A DNA stretch of 64,000 nucleotides from Actinostola sp. cb2023 (lineage: Eukaryota; Cnidaria; Anthozoa; Actiniaria; Actinostolidae), in NCBI GenBank assembly GCA_033675265.1, contig JAUJYZ010000647.1, forward strand, positions 124,001 through 188,000, given 5' to 3'. A program made the position numbers and the translations under genes. Below the pieces are notes generated by a model. The model worked only from the letters and a program-made list of their open reading frames with translations, was not told the DNA's origin and made no database searches. Each line of letters begins with the position of its first letter. Within the stretch, counting starts at the first letter, position 1. This document shows positions 20,787-32,677 of this stretch, in pieces.

Positions 20787-21871
20787 CAATAAGCCAAGTC
20801 AGAGTTTAAGGATTACCGTGATTCCTGGAACCGAATCGGGATAAAATCCAACCGGAAGTTGAGTTTCGCCATACATTTACTGTAAATCTGCTAGAATCTT
20901 AGGTGAAAATATCAGTCGTTTGCGTGCCTTAGTTAGACTCTAAGAAATATTTACTCGACTAATGGTGAGTAGTGTTTAAGACATAATGCGCCTTTGTGAG
21001 CCAATATTTGAGTGTCAGGACAAAAAGAACACGATTATAGATGGTCTTGTTTTGACTGAGTAATGACTAGAGATTCGCCCGCCATATTGATAGTTTTAAA
21101 TTCACTTGAATATTTCCTGATAAACTATAATTTTATCTTTAGATGAGGATTTGTGCATTTTGTTGTTGTAGAGGAGACGAGACGAAGGAACTATTGAAGG
21201 AATACTGAGGATTTATTTCGGTTAATTGGTTTCCCGTCGACAAAATGTGCAGAACATATTCGTGAATCTTGACGAGGCTGCCATTTTTCCCCAGTTTGTT
21301 GGGTCTTTTCTGAGACCAGTTTAATCCGCTCTCTTCTAGTGTCAATATTTGCTATCAATGGTGAAGGACGAACGGAGGAAGACACGTAAAGACAAGACAG
21401 ACACGGCAATCAGTTACATTATTTTGCTTTTATTACGGCAGTTTATGAGTTGATAGTACTGTGACTGCAGTTCGTAAATGCACAAATCCTCATCTAAATA
21501 TAAAGTTATAGTTTATCAAGAAATATTCAAGGGAAATTAAATTATTCTAGGCAAGTTTCGATGTCCCGGTGTGTCATGGCGGGCGAATCTCTAGTCATTA
21601 CTCAGTCAAAACAAGACCATTTAAAATCGTGTTATTTTTGTCCTGACACTCAAATATTGGCTCACAAAGGCGCATTATGTCTTAAACACTCACCATTAGT
21701 CGAGTAAATCTTTCTTAGAGTCTAACTAAGGCACGCAAACGACTGATATTTTCACCTAAGATTCTAGCAGATTTACAGTAAATGTATGGTGAAACTCAAC
21801 TTCCGGTTGGATTTCATCCCGATTCGGTTCCAGGAATCACGGTAATCCTTAAACTCTGACTTGGCTTATTG
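20787..21871. mobile_element. foldback element carrying a THAP fragment
   Basis: Arms 20787-21160 and 21476-21871 are inverted copies with ends CAATAAGCCAAGTCAGAGTT. TTTGAC is found just outside both ends, a possible partial target duplication. The 315-bp centre encodes a THAP-like piece on the minus strand. Element ends resemble those of 7974-8327. Confidence 0.75.
21191..21409 (-). pseudogene. THAP zinc-finger fragment
   Basis: The frame has RRERIKLVSEK, then EKWQPRQDSRICSAHFVDGKP. THAP domains end with a Trp, a basic patch and a Cys-x2-His pair followed by Phe, as in ICSAHF here. The first Cys pair should lie upstream and is not clear in this frame, so the domain is incomplete. THAP domains are the DNA-binding part of P-element and Kolobok-type transposases and of many host proteins. 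Its position in the centre of a foldback element suggests a transposase remnant. No catalytic domain remains. Confidence 0.6.
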
Positions 21872-22188
21872 TTTGACTGCTACAAAATAACGCCGGGAAC
21901 TTGTCATGAACGCCTATAGCCAGGCTAACCCAGGAACTAGTTATCCAGGGCTAGTGGCATTGGAATTTAATTTGTTAACAAGGGCTAACTATTCCAGGAA
22001 CTTGTTATCCAGGGCCCGGTTGTTCGAAAGGCGGTTAGCACGAATCCATGGCCAGGATTAAATCTTAAGAAAACTATTGACGCTAATCCAGGATTAGCAC
22101 TAATCGCCTTTTGAACACCTGTGTATCACCTGTGTGATACTGGAGACTGGGAACTAGTTTTACGTGTTTTCTTTTTCTTTTTAAACGA
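21872..22188. other. non-coding stretch
   Basis: Contains the repeat CAGGAACTTGTTATCCAGGG-type motif twice and a motif pair around GGATTAGCACTAATCGCC. No gene seen. Confidence 0.5.
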
Positions 22189-22652
22189 TGGCGGGTAGTT
22201 TGGATTACGACTTTGACCAAGGGGTCCTAGAAATACTATCATTCTCTTACCCAGACCCTTCTCAGCTTTCTAGCGAAAAATCGAAGTCTCTGGTAAGAGA
22301 CAAACCGGAAGACCTAGATTCTAGGTCGTCAGATATGCGCATGCTTAATATTTTCTAACTTCCGGTGACAAAATGGATGACTTCAGCGAAGTTCTCGCCA
22401 ATGCTCCAACAAAACTTCATCTACATTTCAGTTAAGTTAGAAATTATTGAGCATGCGCATATCTGACGACCTAGAATCTGGGTCTTCCGGTTTGTCTCTT
22501 ACCAGAGACTTCGATTTTTCGTTAGAAAGCTGAGAAGGGTCTGGGTACGAGAATGGAAATACTATTTGAAAATGATAGAGATGGTGTTAACCTTACCCTG
22601 AACAAGACAGCGAATTGTTTCAAGACAAAAACAAAGATACTGAAATAAGGCG
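22189..22652 (+). pseudogene. short ORF or first exon split by a MITE
   Basis: ATG at 22189 opens MAGSLDYDFDQGVLEIL. The frame is cut at 22239 by a 316-bp element with a 10-bp duplication. On the far side (22566 on) the same frame continues with FENDRDGVNLTL and stops at about 22650. The empty site would therefore encode a short acidic N-terminal peptide of about 44 residues, or a first exon with a donor not identified. I do not recognise the protein. Confidence 0.35.
22240..22555. mobile_element. MITE with 10-bp TSD
   Basis: GAAATACTAT flanks both sides (22230-22239 and 22556-22565). Ends are CATTCTCTTACCCAGACCC and its inverse with one mismatch, and arms pair over about 110 bp. A 9-10 bp duplication with long TIRs suggests a Mutator-like origin. 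Confidence 0.8.
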
Positions 22653-23750
22653 GTTTCCGTTCGCAGACTTCGCACAAACGTTACAAAACATTTGCTTTCT
22701 CAGGATTATTAAAACATAATTGACTGAAGAGCGCGTTTATTAGTCACTTGCATTCATGTTTTACAACCACGACATTAGTATTCACTCTTCTCAAAATATC
22801 GGTGTTAAAATTAGCATTACGATTTTATCGATAAAATGTTGTAAATTTCAGCCGCCAGCTACTAATTAACATATTTATATCAACTTAGTCATTCTAAAAA
22901 CTTACCAATCTATAGATAATTTATACATGAATTCTGAAGAGGTGCTTTAAGGTGTTCTTGAGAAACAGATTGCTGAAAATTCTTTCCTACATATTTGTCT
23001 TTACCGTTACATGATTTTTCAAAAAAAATACGACAGCTGTAATCAAAATAAATTACTTAAAAATTGTCAGCAAAACTATTGTCAGTACTATGATAAAAGT
23101 AGGTACTGACAACAGTACAATTTTTTCCCACGTAAAATGTTTAAAATTCACTAGAATGAAGGAAGGCTGGGCAATTCGCATGGCGAGAAGAACGGCCGAT
23201 CGCGGAGCGGGATATTGCTACTTTCCAGCCCCTTTCCGCATCACAATGTGATAATGTCACTGGTGGCGAGCCGAAGGCGAGAGATTGTAAATAAGATACA
23301 ACATTATCACGAATGTTGTAAATTACTTATGATATTGTTTAATCATTGTTTGAACCAGGTAGGCGTTTCAACCATAATTGTAGTCAATATCTGATTGAGT
23401 TGAAAATAATATAATAACTGTTCTTTTAGCATTCAATTCTCATTCCGATTGCTTGACCGCACTGAACAATGAAAGCAGTTTCGTATTATTGCTTAGTTAA
23501 GATATCGATTGTTTAATAAATGTTTTATTCCTTTTCATACTTGGTAGTTTTTGAATAGAGTTGATTGCTCATTGAGACATATACAAAGAACAAATACGGC
23601 ATGTGCAATATGAATGCTTTTTCATTTAGAATACATTTACACTTTTGTTTGGTTTTCAAAGGGTGGCTTTAATTGTGAATGAAATGCGAACGGAGCTAGC
23701 AGGAGGGAGGGGGTGACCCTATTGTTCAAAAATGCCTCACTCATACATAC
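22653..23750. other. non-coding stretch
   Basis: No gene or clear element. A GTACTGACAACAGTAC-type inverted motif occurs near 23080-23125. Confidence 0.5.
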
Positions 23751-24150
23751 CAGTGTGACGTCACAGCTAGCTTCAATATGGCGGCCAAACTGGTCTTCTT
23801 GATACCGACTATAAAACGCTCAACATTCTGTTCAGATCTACAGGTACAGTCTACATGTATATATTTTTAGTATCTAGAGGTATTATTGTGTAAGAATATC
23901 TCTACCGAGATAAAAGTAATGCAAGGATTAAGTGTTTTTTCAGAGTTTTAGTCTTGATGGTTATCAAAATGGAAACCGAAATCTCTCGACCGGGTAAAGG
24001 TCTCGGCTTTCTAGAGAAGCTAAATTAAGCAATCGTTACTTCAAAAAAGGAGGTTCTGCTTAGAAGGTAATAATCATCGACTGTGTTGAATATGGTGGAT
24101 GTACATGCTCTGGATCTTTGTATCTTTGCCTCCAAAGTTGTTGTGTGCAA
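23695..24150. repeat. dispersed repeat, inverse copy at 38990-39430
   Basis: Segments around TGACGTCACAGCTAGCTTCA, ACCGACTATAAAACGCTCAA and GATTATTACC (as its inverse) match 38990-39430 on the other strand with moderate divergence. Confidence 0.7.
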
Positions 24151-24600
24151 AATAAGGACACGATGCACTGTAAACCTTATAATTAGCAAGATCGAAAATT
24201 TTCAAAGTTTAAAATTTGAGACAAATATTACTTTAGAAATACGAAATATCTATAGAAAGCTAGAGAAAACTATAACCTGCTGCGCTTAGATTGATTTGTA
24301 ACCAAATTTCTTGCGTTTTAATCTTTGAGCACATGTACATGTACACCACAGGAAGCCCAAAATCCGAAGACAGAATCTTAACATATATGTCATGCTTTTT
24401 TTAATACTCATTCTTTCCAAGAACCTTGTAACAGGAGTGGAACAAACTCCCAGCCAAGTAGCTTTAAGCCAATTTCTATGATTTATTAATTAGTATATTT
24501 ATTAGCTTATTACTAATTGTTATTTATTATTAGTATAGGTAATAGCATGGTTTGTAGTGATATTTGGGATAAATACCACGAGTGATATTTCAAAATTGTT
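24151..24600. other. non-coding stretch before the BEL/Pao fragment
   Basis: No LTR, gag or protease is present here, which marks the BEL/Pao element as 5'-truncated near 24605. Confidence 0.5.
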
Positions 24601-24604
24601 AACA

Positions 24605-26210
24605 AAATTTCACGAGCCTCCGTTCAACCGCAAGTCTTCTTATCAAGACGACTACGTAAAATTCATGACCAAAGTCATCGACAGCGGATTTGCTGAGAAG
24701 GTAGAGCCAGTCAAGAGTGAGACAATGCGTGTCTGGTACATTCCGTATCATGGCGTCTACCATCCCAAGAAACCCAACAAAATCCGTGTTGTATTTGACT
24801 GTGCCGCGCAATACAAGAACCAATCGCTCAACAAGCATCTGCTTCAAGGACCCGATCTAACTAACAGTCTAGTTGGAGTATTACACAGATTCCGACAAGA
24901 GCCTGTGGCCTTCACTTGCGACATAGAAGGTATGTTCCACCAAGTTAAGGTCAACGAAGAAGACCGCGATCTGTTGCGCTTCTTATGGTGGGAGAACGGT
25001 GACACCACGCAGGAACCCCAAGAGTACCGTATGACGGTCCATCTATTTGGCGCAACTTCATCGCCTGGTTGCGCTAACTTTGCCCTGAAGCAGACAGCTA
25101 ACGACTACGAGAGTGAATTTGGTACCGCTACAGCAGATTTGTTGCGCAACGATTTCTACGTTGATGACGGTTTAAAGTCTGTGTCTACAGCTGAACAAGC
25201 AGTTAAACTCGTCCACGATGTAAGGGAAATATGCGCTAAAGGAGGATTCAATCTACACAAATTCATCTCCAACAGTAAAGATGTCATTAAGAGCATCCAG
25301 GAAGCTGCCCGCGCAGATGGCGTGAATGAGCTGAACCTAGACCTCGACTCTCTTCCCCTAGAGCGCACACTCGGCGTTTAGTGGTGTGTAGAGTCTGACT
25401 GTTTCAAGTTTAGCATTGTATTACAAGACAAGCCGTGTACAAGACGTGGAATACTGTCGACAGTTAGTTCAGTATTCGACCCAATTGGTTTTGTTGCACC
25501 GCTTATGTTAGAGGAAAAGTCGATTCTACAAGAATTATGCCGCCAAGACTTAGACTGGGACGACCCTATCCCTGAAGACGTCAAAGCAAAATGGGAGAAG
25601 TGGAGAAAAGAGCTCGTACAGTTAAACGAGTTTTCCCATTCCAAGGTGTTTCAAGCCCAACGACTTTGGTCGCATCGTGAACACAGAGCTACATCATTTC
25701 TCTGATGCAAGTACCAAAGACTATGGCCAGTGTAGCTACCTGAGACTAGTAGATGAGAATCAAAGGATTCACTGTGCTTTCGTGACGGGTAAATCTAGAG
25801 TAGCACCCTTGAAGCCCGTGACTATACCGCGGCTCGAGCTCACCGCAGCAGTATGTTCAGCGAGGATAAGCCAACAGCTACATCAAGAATTAGAATATCC
25901 TATCGACCAAGACTTCTACTGGACGGACAGCAAGGTAGTACTTGGATACATCAACAACGAGAGTAGGCGTTTCCATGTTTTCGTAGCTAACAGAGTTCAA
26001 GAAATTCAAGAGAGTACTCGTGCGGAACAATGGAGATACGTCGACACAAAGCAGAATCCTGCAGACGAGGCATCACTTGGAATGAAAGCTCGAGAACTTC
26101 CAATGTCTCGATGGATTCTTGGACCATCATTCCTGTGGGAAGAAAAGAGCAAATGGCCAACCACCGATAGTCAAGGAGGTGCAATTTCTGAAGACGACCC
26201 AGACGTCTAG
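24605..26210 (+). pseudogene. BEL/Pao reverse transcriptase and RNase H
   Basis: RT motifs: HEPPFNRKSSYQDDYVKF at the start, RVVFDCAAQYK, AFTCDIEGMFHQV and the catalytic YVDDGLKS (about 25157). A TAG codon at 25378-25380 interrupts the frame after RTLGV. RNase H begins after a frameshift near 25670: HHFSDASTKDYG, then FYWTDSKVVLGYI and NPADEAS supply the acidic residues. The enzyme would copy element RNA in particles. The stop and frameshift inactivate this copy; the remaining sequence keeps clear coding character, so the damage is fairly recent. Confidence 0.92.
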
Positions 26211-26317
26211 AAATCTGTTGCTATGGCAACTTCGACAGAAGGTGAAGAACGAGCAAGCCTAGAACGTAGGTTAGAGTACTTCTCAGACTGGTATCGTGCA
26301 AAAAGAGCCATAGCCCT

Positions 26318-27853
26318 GTGCCTACACGTTATGTCAAATTGCTTAAAGACAGGGTACAAGGACGACGTCAGCTTGAAGCAAAAGAACCCAGTCAGCTAAT
26401 CGTGAATGAGTTAGAAGTAGCTGAACGTGTAATAGTCCGAGAGGTGCAAGCTAGTGCTTTCAAAGACGAGATAGCCGAGCTGAAGAAGATGAAAAATGAA
26501 GATCCCAAAGAGAGAGGTTTCGCCACTGCAAGAAGAACCACTGTGAAGGCTCACAGCTCTATATTCAAGATAGACCCATTCCTAGACGAGGATGGAATAT
26601 TACGTGTCGGGGGACGTTTGAGGTATTCAAGACTGACGGATGGAATAAAGTTCCCAGTTATCCTACCAAGAAAGAGTCATGTCACGTCCCTGATCATCAG
26701 GCATTTCCACAAGCGCGTAAAGCATCAAGGAAAAGGAATGACGTTGAATGAAATCAGTTCCAATGGATCCACTGGCGGTTCGTCAGCTGTCAGTAACACA
26801 ATTGCATTGTGCGTCAAGTGTCAAAGGCTTCGTGGAGCGGTTCAAGAACAAAGAATGGCAGATCTCCCCAAGGATCGTCTGGAGAGTGCCCCACCCTTCA
26901 CAAGCTGCGGAGTCGACTACTTTGGCCCTTTCCTGGTCAAAGTAGGTCGCAAAGAAGTTAAACGTTATGGTGTCCTGTTTACATGTATGGCATCGAGGGC
27001 CATACATCTTGAGATCGCCAACAGTCTAGATACAGACTCCTTTATAAACGCTTACAGGCGTTTCGTCAGTCGTCGTGGCCCAATTCGTCAATTGAGGAGC
27101 GACCAAGGGACCAACTTCGTTGGTGCTCGCAGACAGCTGAAAGAAGCGTTAGCAGAGATGGACCAAGAGAGCGTCAAAGCAGAGCTGTTGAAAGACAACT
27201 GCGATTGGATAGAGTTCAAAATGAATGTCCCATCAGCAAGCCACATGGGAGGAGCATGGGAACGTCAGATCAGAACTGTGCGTAATGTATTATCATCCCT
27301 GCTTCAAGACAACGGCGCCCAGTTAGACGACGAATCCCTAAGAACCTTGATGTGCGAGGCAGAAGCTATTGTTAACAGCCGTCCTCTCACAGTCGATCAA
27401 CTCACAGATCCAGAATCGTCTGGTCCTCTGACACCAAACCACTTGCTTACGATGAAGTCAAGAGTCCTTCTCGCCCCTCCAGGTTCCTTCCAATCAGCAG
27501 ACTTGTACTGCACAAGGCGCTGGAGACGAGTGCAACACCTAGTAAACGAAATTTGGTCTCGTTGGAGAAAGGAGTACCTCGTCAGCTTGCAGCAACGTCA
27601 GAAGTGGACTTACTCGCGTCGAAATCTACGAGTCGACGACATCGTGATCGTCAAGGATGACAACGCAGCACGAAACTGCTGGCAGCTAGCTAGAGTATCA
27701 GCGACGTACCCAAGCTTAGATGGACTGGTGCGCAAGGTTCAAGTAGCTCTTGCGGATAGCTGCTTGTACAAAGACGGCAAAAGGTCCGCTCCACTGCGGT
27801 ATCTGGAGCGTCCTGTGCAGAAGTTGGTACTACTGATGCGTGCTGAGGACTGA
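26318..27853 (+). pseudogene. BEL/Pao integrase with DUF5641 C-terminus
   Basis: An open frame of 511 residues. The zinc-binding region has RHFHKRVKHQ and CVKCQRLRG. The DDE core has GVDYFGPF, RSDQGTNFVGA and MGGAWERQIRTVR, all three catalytic acids being visible. The C-terminal part (WSRWRKEYLVSLQQR, then LRVDDIVIVKDDN and ARNCWQLARV) is the DUF5641-type domain of BEL/Pao Pol. It would insert element DNA into chromosomes. It is separated from RNase H by a break between 26210 and 26318, so it is part of a broken Pol. The start Met is only the first in frame. Confidence 0.92.
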
Positions 27854-28009
27854 GAACCGGGGTTTGTCCAGGCCGAGGAGCCTTCCTGTTCATAATGGAC
27901 GAACATTGAACTGTGATAATAATCTCATGATTGACATATATACGAACATTAGTGATAATTGTTATAGATTAGCTTAGATTAGTGAAATATAGATATTTCA
28001 AGGGAGCCA

Positions 28010-28608
28010 TGTAAAGGACGATTGTCTGTGGTTTGATTGATTCATTAATTAGTCGATAAATTAGCCACATCCTAGTTACAATACCTAGTTACATTATGTT
28101 TATATTTGTTTGTGCACTTTGCAATCGGACCTTTAAGCATCACCACGCGCATATAAAAGGGAGTCAGCGTCCCTTTTTGCTAGTTCTTTAGTAGTATAAA
28201 TTCGTTCATGGTGTGTTAATTCGTTAAACTTCGTTTGGTACTTCTTTGGTAAATCTTTGACTTTTAGAGGCAAGCGGGACCGATATGTAAGTACCCTTTC
28301 GCTATAATAAGTTAGTTTTTATCTCCTAAGTTGAGAGAACGTAATATAGTTCAAGTTTTAGTAAGTTACATGTTTCCACGATTGTATGAAAATCCACGTT
28401 TTAAATGCTGATTGAGATTCCTAGAGAATCTATTTGCTAATGTTAGCAACATGTCGTTAAATGAATAGTCCTATTTGAAAGATTTATGTCTTATATCGAT
28501 GCAGTATTTTTAGTTGATTTTATGAACCAATTCGACGACGTCAACGCCAACATGTAGTTACATTGAAATGTTATGTATTCATGAAATGTTGATTATTGTT
28601 GCATTGAA
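28010..28608 (+). repeat. 3' LTR of BEL/Pao, left part
   Basis: Starts TGTAAAGGACG after the purine tract. CATATAAAAGGG (28150-28161) is a core promoter. The LTR resumes at 29991. Confidence 0.65.
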
Positions 28609-29990
28609 GGTGGCTCACCTTGATTACTCAGACGCACACTACCCCAACTTTGGACGGCTGATACTTCACTGTCTGAGCTCGGTCCGGTAAACTGCGTCAC
28701 ACATTTACTAGAGTTTGAATGAACTTTCCAAAAAAGTAGGTTTGATTGACATCGGCGTTAACATAGCAATGATAGGCTGACGTCTTAGTTTTTGCATATC
28801 AGTAATTTTCTCGACATCTAGACCTAAACTTTTAAATCGACTAATGTCTCTTATATTCTAGATGGAGATCTTCAAGACTGCAAAGTTTGACAACATTCTA
28901 TGAGAGCGTTTTTGAAATATATTGGATTGAATATTTTCCAGCAAAAATGTAAATATTCGCCTTACTTTCTGTTATATCATCGATGCCAGTGTTTTCCTGA
29001 CAGATCGAAACAATGTTTTCACCATATATCATTACTATGGCATAAAACTACTTGTCTTGAAAGTTTCATCAAGTTTGATGTACTAGATTTTAGTCGATGA
29101 AGCAAAAGTGATGTCATAAATATGCTCATTTTACTTACAGAAGTAACGTCTTTGTTACGGAAGCTTTTCTTTCAAAGCTAGTGGATAGATATTTTTAAAA
29201 GTCTTTAGATCTGAAGTCTATCATGTCATGCTATATCTCTGTAAATTGCAAGCGCATTGAACCATTTTAAGGGTGCGAAATAAAACTAAAAGTATAAGGG
29301 ACGTTTGCATTCATCTTCAAAAGTTTCATTGCCGTATTATTTGTTGACAGTTGGTTTATTTCCGGAATTTGTCTTTTGTCTATATTCTACATATTTCTGT
29401 GCTTTTAAATCAACAAACTTGCCATGCCTGCTTGCAACGCTTCGCCGCTGCCGGAATGATCGTGAAAATGCTGATCTTAGTACAATGGCATTGACAGATA
29501 GGCTGCGGTCAAACTGTGCATCAAACTTGATGAAACTTTCAAGACAAGTAGTTTTATGCCATAGTAATGATATATGGTGAAAACATTGTTTCGATCTGTC
29601 AGGAAAACACTGGCATCGATGATATAACAGAAAGTAAGGCGAATATTTACATTTTTGCTGGAAAATATTCAATCCAATATATTTCAAAAACGCTCTCATA
29701 GAATGTTGTCAAACTTTGCAGTCTTGAAGATCTCCATCTAGAATATAAGAGACATTAGTCGATTTAAAAGTTTAGGTCTAGATGTCGAGAAAATTACTGA
29801 TATGCAAAAACTAAGACGTCAGCCTATCATTGCTATGTTAACGCCGATGTCAATCAAACCTACTTTTTTGGAAAGTTCATTCAAACTCTAGTAAATGTGT
29901 GACGCAGTTTACCCGACCGAGCTCAGACAGTGAAGTATCAGCCGTCCAAAGTTGGGGTAGTGTGTGTCTGAGTAATCAAGGTGAGCCACC
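28609..29990. mobile_element. foldback element with 0.47-kb arms, TTAA-type target
   Basis: Arms 28609-29078 and 29521-29990 are near-identical inverted copies with ends GGTGGCTCACC. TTAA stands at the right (29991-29994) and TGAA at the left (28605-28608), a TTAA duplication with one change. The 440-bp centre has no recognisable transposase. Minus-strand frames inside the arms (such as FLKYIGLNIFQQKCKYS) are present in both arms and are not supported as genes. Confidence 0.8.
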
Positions 29991-30110
29991 TTAAATCATA
30001 TTCTTGTAAATAGTTGTTCATTGGAATTGTACAATGTTGTATTTCAGTTTACGTATTGGTATCGAATCTTCAATAAATCTACGTTCACCGTCGTTTGGTT
30101 GCGTAAATTC
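29991..30110 (+). repeat. 3' LTR of BEL/Pao, right part
   Basis: Contains CAATAAATCT (polyadenylation signal) and a GT-rich stretch. The 3' boundary is uncertain. Confidence 0.45.
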
Positions 30111-30771
30111 CTGAAGCCACGCCGATCCAGTAAAATAGTCCACAAAACACTTAGCCAGTGGCATCATCGCCTCGTTCAGTTCGCGTCAGTTGGCTAGGCG
30201 TTACACATACTTCGTCTCGCCCATGGTTCGTGTTTCTCTCATGTGGATGTGTAAAAGTGTTCCCAAGTCCGATGAAAAATAGGTAAAAAAGCATCCGCCA
30301 TACTTGTCTTTGTAACTGACCGGAGATGCCGTACAGTTATTGTAGTTCAGAACATCTTTCAGGTGTTCGCGCGAGCTGATTTCCACAAGTCTGATTCGAA
30401 AGTTCAAGTGTCCATTTCAAATAACTCCTTAGTAAAACCGCTTAAAATGTCCTCTTTGATTGTTCCAAAATCATTTACAACTTGGTAGTTTATCGGTGAT
30501 TATCCCATTGTTGTCCTCGCCAAGTTTAAAGGGCCAGCTCCGCTCCGTTTTGGTGCTACACTTCATTTTGAATTTGGCGCTCTGTACGCCATCTTTGCTT
30601 CGTTCTAAGCTTAGTAACCACCCCTTTTGACAACACAGACAAACCAATCCAAAAAAAAGTATTTATTTTATATTTTATTTCTCATTTACGCGCCAGCAAT
30701 GTCATCCGCTGACTGTATGAAATTGTTGGCCATGCTCCCTGATAAGCTTGTCGATGTTTGGAACCCTGGGG
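30111..30771. other. non-coding or first-exon region
   Basis: A short plus frame (MSSADCMKLLAMLPDKLVDV, about 30700-30770) stops at the next insertion and could be a disrupted first exon. No domain is recognisable. Confidence 0.3.
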
Positions 30772-30775
30772 TTAA

Positions 30776-31910
30776 GGTATCAGGGTACCCCAAAAACCTT
30801 TCAAACCACCGGTTTTGATTTTTTTTGACAATCAAATCAAATTGAATATTATCTATCATCTCCAAGAAACAGAATCTAAAAATCCCTAAAAAGTTAGAAC
30901 CCAAAAACGAATTTTGGATTTCATTTGATGCAAAAAGATGTTGACAAGCATGCTGTCAACAGCACTCACGCAACATACTTTCCACAAAGATTCAGATGCG
31001 AAATATCCTTGAATAACGATGCCAAACCACTCACGGTCTATTTTTAACACTTAGGATTAGGTTTACGATTTAAGTGTTTTTTTTTTGTTGGATTATGATT
31101 ACGTTTATTTTACTTGTATCAGTTGTAAAGTGCTTTGTAAGTTGTCCATGTAAAAGCGCTATATAAATAAAGTTATTTATTTATTTATTTACGGTCAAAG
31201 TCCTCGTATTTCCCGCCAGCAGTAACTTTGTTTTCCTGCCTCGTTGTGCCGAACTGTAAGGCGATCTTCTTTTGACTGCCATTCATATGTCATCAGGTAT
31301 TGGATCACATATTTGTGGTGGATTATCCACGCTTGTGTAAACAAAGGCGCCACTTGACTTGAAAAACATTTTGGGCTTTTTCTCAAAGAGCAAATTGACG
31401 AAACTACGGGTGTTATTTTGAGCTCCTAAACAAACGGGTTTTATTCGATTCAGCTGAGAGTTTTAGGACTGCATCTCTGATTATCATTCTTCAAAACATT
31501 CTCCGATTTTTGATATTTTAAATATTTCATGAGTTATTAACTGATTAGTAAAGAACAATGTATTTTTAGCGTACCGAAAGTTTCGCGGCAGATAAAAAAG
31601 CAACGGGGAAACGTATCGATAAACGGAGACACTGTTTTGATAATTGATATCTCTAGAGTGCATAGAGATAATGATCTTGAATTTCCGATAAAATGCGGCT
31701 GTCTGGGACCTCGCCGTATAACGCTATATGAAAATTCGTTGATCTTGACTTATATCTAAAACGCGTATGTACTTTTTGTTAATAGACCATTAGTTGGAAT
31801 CTCCATTTATTTAGCTTTCAGAAAATGTATACTTTATTGGGGTTTAAATGGACGGATTCTGTGTTAAAGCGACTTGAATGCATACTGGTCAGTAGGGGTA
31901 CCCTGATACC
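30776..31910. mobile_element. TTAA-flanked TIR element
   Basis: TTAA (30772-30775 and 31911-31914) flanks perfect ends GGTATCAGGGTACCCC and inverse. The 1135-bp interior lacks transposase but carries a SINE-like tail at 31115-31195. Confidence 0.8.
31115..31195 (+). repeat. SINE-like tail
   Basis: AGCGCTATATAAATAAAG followed by a TTAT-repeat tail. A CTTTGTAAGTTGTCCATGTA stretch precedes it. Confidence 0.6.
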
Positions 31911-31984
31911 TTAAAATCTGTGATAAGTGGATAAATCACGCGTTTAATAGACTTCGCAGTAGTAGATAAAAAAGTATTTCTAGG

Positions 31985-32275
31985 GTTATACACTCAAAAA
32001 CGTTGTAGTATACATTTATACAAATATACAAATATCTAATGAGATGCAAAATGTTAGACATGCTAAAATACAACTGTTTAATCACAAAATAGTACTGAAA
32101 ATTATTGTGTTGTCCTTGTTGGATGCGATTCTAATCTAGAATATTGATGGTTCTGATATATTAGAAGAAAATAAGCGATGTTTCACACTTTGTATCTCAT
32201 TAGATATCTTGTATCTCATTAGATATTTGTATAAATGTATACTACAACCTTTCTGCAATTGAGTGTATGTGATCA
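31985..32275. mobile_element. MITE-like inverted repeat
   Basis: TACACTCAA and TTGAGTGTA ends, with GTAGTATACATTTATACAAA and its inverse inside. One side has a duplicated ATCTCATTAGATAT unit. Confidence 0.65.
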
Positions 32276-32677
32276 AACTCGTACACAAACTTCGAAATCC
32301 ACACCCAATTATTGAAGCATGTCATACCTGTAGCTCATTCCCAACAGGGCACGAGTGTACATTGCCCACAGCAATGTTAATTTTAGTTAATTAATAGGTT
32401 AATAAAAAGTCTGATTAATCTGATCTTATTGTTGCCAATATAGAGTTATCTTGAATGGTAATGATTTTTCAATATTAAAGATATTGCTTGATAATACGTT
32501 CCAGTCTGGTTCAGTATGAAATCAAAATCTTCACTACTGTCCGTACGGGAAGTTATGGACCGTTAATACTGAATTAACCAATCACATTTGCTGCTCTCGA
32601 TCCCCTACGGATCGGCCCATACATTCAATTAAGACATCGGTCTGATATATATTTCTTCGCACATACATCGCGCTCGA
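32276..32677. other. non-coding stretch
   Basis: Nothing recognisable. Confidence 0.5.

Larger units (their letters stand above)
24605..30110 (+). mobile_element. BEL/Pao retrotransposon, 5'-truncated, 3' LTR split by a foldback element
   Basis: In order: RT, RNase H, integrase and the DUF5641-type C-terminal domain on the plus strand to 27853. Then come a purine tract (AAGGGAGCCA), an LTR starting TG at 28010 with TATAAAA at 28152-28158, and AATAAA at 30072-30077. The foldback element at 28609-29990 sits inside the LTR. The right LTR end is only approximate. Gag, protease and 5' LTR are missing. Confidence 0.8.

Noticed and set aside
29337..29699. 120-residue minus frame and its shorter plus-strand twin at 28900-29100
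   Set aside because: Both are read from the two arms of a foldback element; no domain is recognisable.
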